A DNA stretch of 64,000 nt from Litomosoides sigmodontis (lineage: Eukaryota > Nematoda > Chromadorea > Rhabditida > Onchocercidae), in the NCBI GenBank assembly GCA_963070105.1, contig OY718805.1:1364001-1428000 (forward strand). The letters are read 5' to 3'. A program made the position numbers and the translations under genes. Shown piece by piece: positions 1-11,300 of the stretch (its first letter is position 1; the number at the start of each line of letters is the position of its first letter). A model generated the notes under the pieces. The model was not told the origin of the DNA, searched no databases, and worked only from the letters and a program-made list of their open reading frames with translations.

Positions 1-938
1 TCCGGTTACGATTCTCTATAGCAGCCTTTGCACGAACATGCGTATCACGACTGTCCATTTCTGCATCTATATCCAGTTCTCCAGATGCCACTTGGCTTTG
101 CAGAAGTTTTCGGTACTCACTTACTTTATTCTGAATTTCAGTTTCATCAAATCCCTGAAATTTCGAGAAGGTTATCAACTATGAAATTATTATGCTTTCT
201 TGAACTTTGTAAGAACTACTACCGAATAACATATCGCTTTCAGTCTCTTTGACAGTATGGTACTGCCGATCACCTTATACTCTACCTCTCCATGCCAGAT
301 CGTAATAAATAGTTGGGATAGCTACCAGTTTCTATTATAAAGCAAATAAAAAAATTAAAACACGAAAAAAAGCTAGTTCTAAAGAGAGTCTCTCCAAGAA
401 AAAGAAAAACCCAGCATCTCGCAAAATTTTTTAAAATAACATTTTTTGAAGAACTTACTTTGTTTTCCATAAGCATCTCAAAATCAGCGCACTTCAATTC
501 GATATGTCGTTTGCGATTATGTTCTAGCAGTTCGTTGTTAGGCTTTCTATTAATTTCTGCCTCAGCTCGCTTAATATCAGCTTCCGAATTATATGCCACT
601 CGTTTCTAAAATGTTTTTTTAGTGGATAAAATAAAATGATTATTGCGCCCACTGCCGACAAAAAAATTATTTAGGCCACTTATTTTCAACCTCAGTGAAG
701 ACAAGATGATGTTGTGTTAGTTGTCATAAAAAAAACCAGTAAAAACAAAGTGATGCCCGGTAAACGCTGCAAAAAAATCATTTAGGACAAAATGATGGCA
801 GTTGCAAAAAAAAACCATTAGGAAAAAAATTTTTTTTTTAAATAAAACCTTTGAGAGCAAGAGATTAGCCAAATTACTCTGCACGTATCCATTTGTGCCA
901 GATCCACGAGCTGTTTGCAATCCAATGCCGTTATACAT
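1..938 (-). CDS. rsr-2: SRRM2/Cwc21-type spliceosomal protein, N-terminal part (partial)
   Basis: This is the N-terminus of the SRm300/SRRM2 (Cwc21) splicing factor, which sits in the activated spliceosome near the 5' splice site. Exons seen are 938-849, 605-459 and 154-1, all joined in phase 0. The protein opens with [20 protein letters not shown], the family's invariant start. The cwf21 domain follows, with [12 protein letters not shown] at about residues 56-67 and an acidic helix ending in the [19 protein letters not shown] junction. The three exons give 130 residues and the frame runs off the window start, so the SR-rich C-terminus is not visible. The start codon lies 10 bases after a TTTTGCAG acceptor that has no upstream partner, which suggests spliced-leader addition. 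Identity is very secure. The symbol follows the C. elegans orthologue. Confidence 0.95.
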
Positions 939-1873
939 ATCGTGCGGTCTGCAAAATAAGGCTTGTTAGTGGTGAAACAGAATTTAATATTTTTCTGAAA
1001 GTAAATAACCTAGAATAGCGCTTACCATTTCCCCTACCCTTCAAATTACCCCTTTCGACAGCACTACACCACTTCCCTCACTGCATTCCACATGGACTTA
1101 CAAAGAAAGACTTAAATATCAATAAAGCAGCCGTTGCACGTAGCACATTATCCATACGTTACCAACACTCATGCAAAGAGAGAGGAAAAGAAAACCGTAC
1201 CACAGCAGATCTTAAATTTCAAGTCAATAAAGAGAAGGAATGAAGTCTCAATTCCACCCCTATCTCCTTCCATTTCTTCCACCCTCACCTAATTCCGCAC
1301 TAATTCCGTCACCCAGTAATCCTTAAATTTCACAATGTATACTCTAACAATGTATTCAAATGAAATGAATGACGTCGGTTGTCTTCATGTGCTACGATGA
1401 TTTGTTGACATTTACTACCAAAGTCGAAATCATTCATTCCGCGTGTGAATTTGACGTAAGCAGGCGAAACACTCACCAACAATCATCACCTTCCCACTCT
1501 CTCATACAGATCGATCTCCCACGCAGCAACCACAACATACCTCACGCCCACATGTTACGAAACTACGCTGATGCTATGTTTTACGTGCAACGATAAACAA
1601 AACGAAATTGTCTCACACGTCGATGCTTCACGTATGCTCGTGTTGATGGTGATAACAGCGTCATCGTGCAGAAGTGCAAGAAATTGTTGTGCAGATTCGC
1701 AAGGAATTTAAATTCGGACTTACACCGAAATATTCGAGATGAAATGCATTGTGCTACACAATTATGAAAATGTTTTACCTTATGCCTTATAAATAAGGGA
1801 AGGAAGTAAGCATGAAATTGTTTCATATTTAATGTTAGAATTAGTGGTTGGTCTTCAGCGTTCGTTCAACCTA
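939..1873. promoter_or_regulatory. Divergent 5' region between rsr-2 and the orphan membrane protein
   Basis: About 0.9 kb separates two start codons that face away from each other. An acceptor at 949-950 (minus strand) precedes the rsr-2 ATG. An acceptor at 1857-1858 (plus strand, gtcttcag) precedes the downstream ATG at 1874. Both look like trans-splice sites. Short open frames inside (for example 1369-1596) show no convincing exon structure. No specific promoter motif was recognised. Confidence 0.5.
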
Positions 1874-3591
1874 ATGTTTGCGAACATGTATTATTTCGTT
1901 GTATCAGGTAGGTGACAGTCAAAAGATTACTTTGAGTGCCTCTGCTACTCGGTAATTGTGGATTGCCACCTAATAATTTTGCTTTTCTTTCTGATTGCTT
2001 CATTGACATTGAGAGACTTTCTTTTTTGCAATTGAAAATGAAAAAAGTATTGCCTTGAAATTGCAAATGCTTTGAGTGTGGTACTCGATACTTCCAGCGC
2101 TCTACAGCAATGGAAGTGGACAGAGGTCGCTGATAGCATTAAAATATTCTTTGAAAAAAGCAATTTTTCAGTGGTATGTACAACACCATCGGTTGTTTTT
2201 ATCTGCTACAAGAAGAAGGATAAGTGGAAAGGGAAATCAGCAAGAAATACTGAAAGTACTCTGAGTTCAACGGTATTTAGCAATACAGTATGTTTCCTGA
2301 CTGGATCAAAATTTACTCTAATTGTAAATTGGAAGTTTAAATTTAACTAGGTGTTATCTAGTTTTTTCATTTTTTTTGAAGAATTTTATCAAGTAATTGT
2401 TGAAAATATTAATCTGTAGCCTTTAAGCTTACAAACTTGCACAGCACCTACCTTGACTTGATGCCGGACGATTAATCTAATGCTAATTAGTCATCCGAAT
2501 AAGCTCTTAATAATTACTCAACCAAATGATTAAGTTTAGTTTTAACTATTTATTGATAATTATAGGTATTTTACTCCAACCAGAAAATGTTTACATATCT
2601 TTTTCAGATAGGTTAATACAATTTGTTCTACCGCATCTTTTTTCCGAACATGAGCCTAAATAGGTTTTTTGTTAAATTCGCTTTTTTCAGCAAAATTCAT
2701 ATAAGGGATCACAAGAACGCAAAGGAATGGAGCCTGATAAAACACAGGAAATAACTGTGAATTTCTATAAATTGAAGTTAACATTTGGCAAAACATTAGA
2801 TTAAATAATTAACAGTAGAAAAAATTAATTCAAAATTAAATGTAAGAAGAAAAAATATAATTTTACTTTTATATTCAGCACAAAAGCGGAGAATTATCAT
2901 CAAAAAGCACTCAGGCGGATAGGGGAAGCAGTGTGCAAAATAATACCTATCAATTGGTAGTAACGCAAAGTACGCAAGACGATTCAACGTTGTCACGGGG
3001 ACGTGGGACAAGTATTTATGAAAAAATGACCAAAGAACAAATGCTTCGAGCTGGAAGGACACAATTCAATAAAGTTTGTTGGTTATAAATTATAACTAAA
3101 TCGTTTATAATAAGGTATTTTCATTTCTGAATGACATTACTGTAATGATACTACCATTTTTAGCTTAGTTCCGACACACAACGAAAAAGTATACGTCTTG
3201 GAAGGCCCGCACAAAGTGTAATCCTATCAAAAAGATTAGTTGAATTATTAAATTCTACTAAAAGTGCATTTCGTAATTTAATTTTCTTTCTAACTATAAT
3301 TTATAAAAAAACAAACAAATATACGGATAACAATTTAAAAAAACATCTGGAAACTATTACATGGTGAAAATTAAATTAATAAATAATAAATCAATTGCAT
3401 GAAATTTGATAAATATGATTTCAAATGATAATATTCATATTAATTTCACAAAATTCCAACAATACATGCTGAGAAAGTCACAGCCTTCTTCAATGTCACT
3501 ATCAGAGCGGACGATGGATCAAGGAGCACAAACACCGTCAAGTAGGGAAGCAACGCTTACCGACAATGCAGAAATGGAGAAATTTGCATGA
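1874..3591 (+). CDS. Orphan single-pass membrane protein with disordered tail
   Basis: Not recognised. Exons are 1874-1907, 2172-2287, 2691-2756, 2879-3073, then one from 3164 (donor probably at 3218, or a little later) and a last exon from about 3476 to the TGA at 3589-3591. The first four joins keep phase; the last boundary is uncertain. The product is about 180-190 aa. It begins MFANMYYFVVSVVCTTPSVV, a hydrophobic segment of about 27 residues followed directly by the basic run CYKKKDKWKGK. This looks like an N-terminal signal anchor with the remainder cytosolic. The tail is polar and rich in Ser, Thr, Gln, Lys and Arg, with a basic stretch TQRKSIRLGRP. The ATG at 1874 was chosen because a clean acceptor lies 15 bases upstream. 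More upstream coding sequence is possible, since the frame is open to the acceptor. Confidence 0.6.
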
Positions 3592-3801
3592 AACAAAAAT
3601 TGCATCTATCAAGTACTGGAATATTTTCAGGATATTTTGACTACTATTTTAAGTTATTGATTCGAAAAAGATTTTTCAAGTTGGAAATTAGTAGTAATTT
3701 ACGAGGAATATCTACTGATAACTTCCGCCATCATTTTTTAATCTATTTGATTTAATCAACCTTCACTGTATGCAGATAGTCGTTTCGATTACTTATTTTT
3801 A

Positions 3802-3807
3802 AATAAA
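3802..3807 (+). terminator. Poly(A) signal AATAAA
   Basis: A canonical AATAAA hexamer lies about 210 bases after the TGA of the orphan membrane protein, in AT-rich non-coding DNA. It is a reasonable 3'-end signal for that gene. Confidence 0.45.
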
Positions 3808-5202
3808 TCCAATGTGAATTTACAAATTTCAAATTTATGGATCAGTGAAAAACCTATTTGCTATAAATAAGATTAGTTGAGAGCTAATGCAACCTCCCAC
3901 TCTCACCTATAACTCCTGAGATAATCTACCATATGCCGTCAGCGTCTTTCCAGGTTTTTCCTGCAAATAAACTGCATACTGCATAAAATCTGAAAAATTG
4001 CATAAAATTTGAAAAAAGAAGGATTTCCCAATGTACAACCACATCTAAAGCAAAACTAATCCCTATATTTCACATAACTTCTTTCAATTTGTAAAATTAG
4101 TTTATCACTTGGCACTTTCAACAACACCGATATTATTGATGTATATGATAAACAAATTCAGCCTGAAATCTTGAACATTTGAACGCAGACATCGGAGTAC
4201 TCCTTTGTAGTCAACATTTGTTTGACGATATCAGCGGGTGAAATAAGTGAGAAAAACGACGATTTCCTGAACGTGTCATTATCAACCCATCTCGGATTAC
4301 TATCAACTAGCAGAATGACATGCAAAACAGACTAACACCAAGATTTATTTCCACTTCACATCAAAACGAAAACAAGAAAGAAAATGAAACCGAATCATGA
4401 AACAGTTCAACCGTTCAAAAGAAATGAATGAATTAATCGATCGCGATTGTAGTAAAAACTTAGTTCTGCAATTTAATTCTAGTTAATCAGCGAAAATTTG
4501 GATCTTTCTCTCTCTCCTTACTGTCTTTCCAAAAATGGAAGGTAATAAGTGTGCTCATCGAAAGAAAGTACACATGCTTATTCACAAGCTTTTGCACTGA
4601 AAAACAGATCACGTCTAAATTGCAGCATCCTAATTAACCCTATTTAGAACACAAATGAAACAAACCGAGTCTCACACGAAAAATTTTGTTAATATTGAGA
4701 TGGAAGCATAGCAAAATATGAAAAGTCTCAGAATATCCTTAATCATTAAGAGAACACGATTTTCATCATACGTCCTCTCAAAAATATTGCATAGTGTAGT
4801 TGTATTATAAATGAAATTAGCCAGTAACAAAGAGACACAAACAACAAAAAGGAAAACAAAAACAAGATACATGTAAATAATTGTGGAAGGATAAGGAAAC
4901 GAAGATTGGAGGACAGGTTAAATGGCTGCAATATTTCATAGCGACTTCATTTCATAAGATCATTTGCTAGAAGATGCACTGTTTGAAGTTCGAATGAAAT
5001 TAACGATGAACTTGTAAGGCATATTTACATCTCAAAAATTCATGCGAAATCTTGCGAAAGTCCGATATGAAACCTTGCCTCTTCTGTCCTGCTCATTTTT
5101 CTCCAAATTTTTAGATAGATTTTTAGATAATTCTTAGATACAGCAAAATACACAAGAATTTCACGTATCATCGAAGAAAAAAAAGGAAGCAAACAACAGC
5201 AC

Positions 5203-5208
5203 TTTATT
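5203..5208 (-). terminator. Poly(A) signal AATAAA for nurf-1
   Basis: On the minus strand, AATAAA lies about 105 bases downstream of the nurf-1 stop codon at 5315-5313. It favours use of the small last coding exon over reading through the bromodomain exon. Confidence 0.6.
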
Positions 5209-5312
5209 AACAGAGATGAACAAAAACGGAAAAAAGTAAAAACCTACTTAGCAGAGATCACAAATGATTTTCTAACATTGTCATCAATATGTTTCCCGAA
5301 CTGCTTTGGCAC

Positions 5313-8300
5313 TTAGCGTTTTCCCGCTTTTCTTCTGATTGAACCACCCTGCAACATTGAGATTATATTTTCTAACAAAGACATTCATTTAAAATCTGGT
5401 TATTATAAGAAAAATATTTAAATTTAGAAACCAGCATATTCTATTATATGATATAAGGCCATAAAAAAATTTGTTCACTAATTCCTTTTTCCTGCGAATA
5501 TTGGAATATGTTGGTAGCTAGCACTTCCACCTTCTTATTTTAAAATGAAACTGCATCCTTTGTATCTTTCAACTTCTCATTCGATAATAATTTTTTCAAC
5601 AAACACTTAAGCGTGCTAACCTCTTTTTGGCCACTAGTCCATGTTTCGACAGTAGATTTAATTTCCACCATACGTTCACGGAATTGTTTTTCTAAGATAT
5701 CAGCGCATTGATAAATAGCTGAATCTTTGGGATTAAATATTCGAGCATTATCAAAAATTTGTGTTATGTCGGCCGTAAATTCCTTCAAACTGTGGTATGC
5801 GTAACGATTTAGTTTTTCCTCCACAATGCTCAAATCTATAAATGGAATATTTTACTTTTGGAACTCAGACCAGGTTTTAATTGTACCGTATTTGTTAAAG
5901 TAACCGAAGAGAAATGGTCTGGTATCGTCACTGAAGAAAATACTGGAAAAGAACATGTTCGGAATTACATTATCGAACGGATTTTTTTTTAATTAACTAA
6001 AAAGTCCTCAAAACTAACCCATTGGTTTTTTAATAATAGAGTAATAATTTGGATGATCGTTTTGATCAACTGCTTCCCGAAAGGGCCAACTGGTACGATG
6101 ATCCTTTAGACTATTCAGAACGCGCCGAATAAGATCAAAATCAGGATGTCCAAGTTGCGTCGAAGATGAAGTACTTGATTCAGGTCCCACTTGCTTGTTT
6201 CGTGCGCACTGTGGGCATAAATATTCGGCTGCTTTCTCGGCTTCCCTAAATTCAACAGCATTAGGCCGAGTCTTTAAGTCTTCGTTTGTTGTAATCGCTT
6301 TACTGTTCATCGATACTAATTTTCAGTACTTTTACATCAGCGACATATGGATCGCTTTGCATACATCATTGAAATGTTTATAAAAGATATTTTACACTCC
6401 TTCTTCCCCTCTTTCATTTTCTTAGAAAACTTAATTTAAGGAGTTAGAAAAGAAACTATATACTCTTGAGTAATCCCAACACATCGTGGGTGAAACCATC
6501 CTTCGCAGCCATCACATCCAACATAGAACTGCGAATCATCGTATGGTGTTTGACAAACACAATATAACTCCTGAAATTGTAAAATAAAAAGCAACTGGAG
6601 TTATAAAGTAAATAATTCTCTTTTTCATCAAACGACTCAAAAATGGTACAGACCATTATTTTAACGATTATAACACAATTTTACTATTAGAATGATAATG
6701 TGTCGAGAATAATCAAAAATTAAACAACTCAGTGATGGCATAATAATTCCATAAGGTTCGCATTGACCTTCTGACGAGCATTCTCCCGGATGCCAGTAAT
6801 TTTAATACTCAAAATGCAGATAAGTCAGAAAGTAGTAGTGCATTCCCACATTGTTTGAAAATTTTCAGAATATGTTTTTATATGATCATATGCACATGTT
6901 CCTGTATTCTTATATCCTAAGCCACTTCCACCAGCAACAAACTATTGTTTATCAAAATTTTGCATACTAAAGGAACGAAAAACAAGCAATGAAGAAACAG
7001 TATCATTTTCACTAACGGTTAGAAATTAACCTGCTCGGAGCTTTTTTGCTCCTTTGCACAATCTTCACACATCCAAGTCGTCATTTTTTTTGACTTTCTT
7101 TCCGATATACCAATGCATTTACCATGGAACCACCGATAGCACAAATCGCAGCCAACATAAAACCTGAATAATTAAAAGATGATAAACTGAGAACCTTCCA
7201 TTCTGCCAACGATATCCACCTTTTTTAAATGAAGTTTTAACTTTTCGTTACAACTTGGCACTCTTTTATTTGTACTAGAAAATAATTCTCTTGTAATAGC
7301 TGTGAAGATTAAGCAATAAGGCCTATCACACAAGACATATTATTCGTTTTCATATATTTACTTTTTCGGATCGTAGGGTTGATTGCATTTGCAGTGTCGT
7401 TTTGTAGTATCGATGTCGGGAATGAGTCCTGAAGTCGTTTCTGGCTGTGGCGATGTTGACAGCGTGGTCGCACTTGTGGGATGGCGCTGTTCCTTCCGAG
7501 CTTTCCCACGTGGCTTCGTCTCACTACTACCTGACACTTGAGACGTCGACATTGGTTCAGTCTTGATTAAATTCTCGTCTCTCTATAATTATTGAAACGT
7601 AATGCTTATAATTTGGAGTAGTCTATATTCACTGAGAATATCAGTTTCAAACGATGAGGAACTACACTGATTTTCCTAATAGAATTTCTATCTAAGATCA
7701 TTGTTAACTTTCGTTACAGCAATTCATACATAAAAACAGGAAATTACACTCCAATCAAAATTACACCAAGGTAGCAATGTGAAGCCATTTTTAAATATTA
7801 AAATCATCTTTTATAAAATATAAATTATAAGGAGATTCTATCCTCCAACTACCAATTCCTCATCTACATAATTTTTATTTTTCAGCATTAAATAAGAGAA
7901 AGACATCCATATTTATGCATGCTTTTTACAAAAAGCAGATGTGGAGACCTTTTACTGATTTCTATATATCATTTTCGGTAAAGATAAAACAATTACCTTC
8001 TTTTTCTTTTTGCTTTTCTCACTATACAGTTGCTGTGAGGAGTCTTCCGCCTGATGTGCCGAGCCCACTGGAGATGACTGCGGTGTTCGCTGTTGAACGG
8101 ACAAATCTGGTATTAATCCCACTGTTTTTGAACACTGCACACTATCGCTTTCGCTTGGAAGTTGAGGGTTAGGCTGTTCTATCTATAAGTTTAGTTATAA
8201 AAATAGAAGTCAGAAAGATCTTCAGTTTGGCCAAAAGAGATTTGCATGACTTCAGATTTGCGTAACTGAAACAGACCTTATTCAATGAAGTCTCGCCGGT

Positions 8301-11300
8301 ATGTACAATACCACCTAATGATATAGCATTTGGTTCTACCAGCATTCCTGCTATAGCCTGCAATTGTGAACTTGAATCGGCATAAAATCCACGTGCTCCT
8401 GCAAAATGTATAAATGCATGGACAGACTGATGAAAAATTCGATTTAGAAGGATTTAGAAGGGTCGCATATTTGAAATGCCAAAATTTAAATCTACTAGGT
8501 TCATCTGAGCAATATGAGATAACTGCATTACGGCAGGTACAATCTCAATCTCTTCGAATTAAATGAAGACAATGAAAAAAGCACTGCAAGACAAAATTAA
8601 TGGGAAATCTCCATCTCTTAAATCACTCTCAGTTTTTGATAGTTCTTAAGTCTCACTCTTCTCAGCCCTATTTCTAGGCCGGCGCCATGGCGCAGTCATT
8701 CCCGCCTCGGCTTCTGCTCTCTCCTCTAACTTCACACGTCTTTTATTGACTTCTCGCTTAAACCTCTCAATTCGACCACTAAGCTCAGCTTCCAGTTGCC
8801 TCGCTGAAAGCCTCTCAAATTTCTGTGCCCTGAAAAATGGGAAATTATTACTAGCAAAGTGTTTAATGGAAATGAAAATAAGAAAAAACTATACTTGCAA
8901 AAATAATTTATCTTTCAGAACAAATAATTCTAATTCGAAGGAAGTCAGTTTAAAAGAAGAAAAAGTTGCACATACTAAATGAATAAAGTAATACCTTCGT
9001 TCTATTTCCCGACGCTTCCTCTCTTCCTCGCGCTTTTCATAAGCACGCTGTACATGACGTCGATGCCAACCATTCTCGGCATCCATTACGCAAACTTCTG
9101 TTATCAAATTGTCAAGCACCTAAAAAGATCCGAAAATTTCTGAAGCAGGTCAGTAAACATTACGCATATATCATTCAACAGATTCTGCTAAAATTTCATT
9201 TGCAATTTTTTTTGGGGATGTACTTTCCAAACCTATACGTGTCGTAATTTTACTAAAAAATTTCAACGGTTAGATATTTTTGCTGGGTTTGAAAAGCTTT
9301 TTCTGCTAAATTCCATGCGGAAAGAAATAACTAGTAAGTAGCATGCAATACAAAATGAAACCTCTTTTATAACTCGTTGGTCGGTTTGTTCAAAAGGACG
9401 AATGTAAAGATTTGAGCGGATATCGACGGTTCCGATACATTTGGTGATAGCGCGGCTGCTGGCATAATTATGTCCGACTGATGATGGCATATCTGTCAGT
9501 TCCTTCAATTGTGACATATTCGTCTTTCCATACGGTGTTGATACTGTAAACGCATAAATGAAAAGAGTTTGAAAAACTGAGAGCTTTGGAAAATGATATT
9601 CAAAAGTCAGAAATGTGGATAAGCGAGTGCTTTCATTATGAACATTTAGTAAGCTTAAGTTATTAAGGTAATCAAAGTGGTATAACTATAAAAAACAGCC
9701 TAAAAGGTTGCTGGATTAGAAATGTTGATAACGCATAAATTCTCCAAAATTATATGTGAAGCAACAAACTCCACAAAACTACCTTACGACAACCGATGCA
9801 ATACTAAAATTAAATTTGCATAAGACTACATTTACATGCACGATTACCTCCTCATATAATACCTGATAATCGAAATACTCTGTTATAGGTCCCTTACTGC
9901 AACGCATATAATACATCTCTAATCTTCCCACATTACATACCCTTAATTCTACCACCCAGTCTAGGTCATGATTCTAAACCACTTCAGATGCCCTATAAAC
10001 TCCTCACTTCTCTATCGGCTATCTTTCGTTCAATACATGCAATATATTATTACTTACACTAACTCATGTGCAAATTTCAGTCAATCTAAACGCATTTACA
10101 TTAACAAAGTTGATATCAGACAAGTTAGACATACAATGAATTACATATTTAATAACGTTAGAAACACGATTCATTATATAAATTCAACATGATAATTCTG
10201 AAAATCATTCCTGCAAATGCCATGTAATGCAATGCGTACTTTCTACTAGCGCACAACATATCAGAAGAGTGCACATATGATCATTACTGCAGTCCATTAG
10301 AGATCACTGGCAGTTACGATCGCAACAAAGTCCGGTGACTAAGAAGACATAGCTCGAAAGAATGGCGCGATGAACTCTTGAGCACCAATACCCCCAAACC
10401 TTTGACCATTCTAAGACCAATTAGAAAAACATTACAGACGCTAACCTATTTGATAATGGAATGTAAGTCATACCGCTTCTAAATTACTACAGAAAATTTG
10501 AAGATTCACTGCCACGTGACACCGAAAATTATATTAAATGCAATACACAACAGCAACTGTGAACTTCTGCACAGAACATCTGATGTGTGTTCATCATGAG
10601 AATATACAGAAGCAAAACCATTGCTAGCATACAATCTATCTTAAGCCGCCAGTTCCAAACCAGAAGAAAATGAACCTTAATTAAAAGCTTAATAAATAAT
10701 TAATGATTTACCTCCTCGTCCTTGATGACCCGCTCGTACCATTTCAGCGCCAAGACGCGCCCGAACAACATTTCTAAGAAGACATCACTTCACATCTTTT
10801 AGAGCCCATATTTGACTTAATCAGCTTATTTAAAAATAATCTTCAAGGAAACAACACTTTTGCACGCGTCAAACCTCAACTTCTTGAAATGAACCGACAT
10901 CAATTTCCAAATTTTTGTTCAGTTAAATGAAAAAAAATCTAGGAAACCCGTACCCTGTCATTTTGGCTTCTGTTCGTACCATATTCGCGTATCTACCACT
11001 ACCAGTTGCAGAAGATCCGGAACTAGCCTGGAAACTGGAAGTTGGTAGTTTCTGATTGCCCGTTTATCTACTTATTCTACTATGGAAATCAATTCACCTA
11101 AGTGGACAATTTTTCATACAACAGTGCATGATCGTGTGACTTGCAAAAAAAATTACTTGCAAATATTTTATTTTATACACAAAAATTGCAACATGAAAAA
11201 TCAAAATAGAGAAATAGTAGTTAAAACCAAGCATCAGTTTTAGTCGGCTACCATGCAAATAATGAAAAACCAAAACACAGAGTTATGTATACGTAGAACT

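Larger units (their letters stand above)
3592..5312. other. Convergent intergenic region
   Basis: This is the shared 3' flank of the plus-strand membrane-protein gene and minus-strand nurf-1. It is AT-rich. Short open frames such as 4672-4931 (minus) are hydrophobic by composition only and lack splice or start context. No RNA gene or repeat was recognised apart from the two poly(A) signals. Confidence 0.6.

Noticed and set aside
2049..2171. Plus frame with a faint NYN/PIN-nuclease look (VVLDTSSALQQW) before the 2172 exon
   Set aside because: It requires an acceptor without a pyrimidine tract and cannot join the exon at 1859-1907 in phase. The intron 1908-2171 model restores a continuous TM helix instead.
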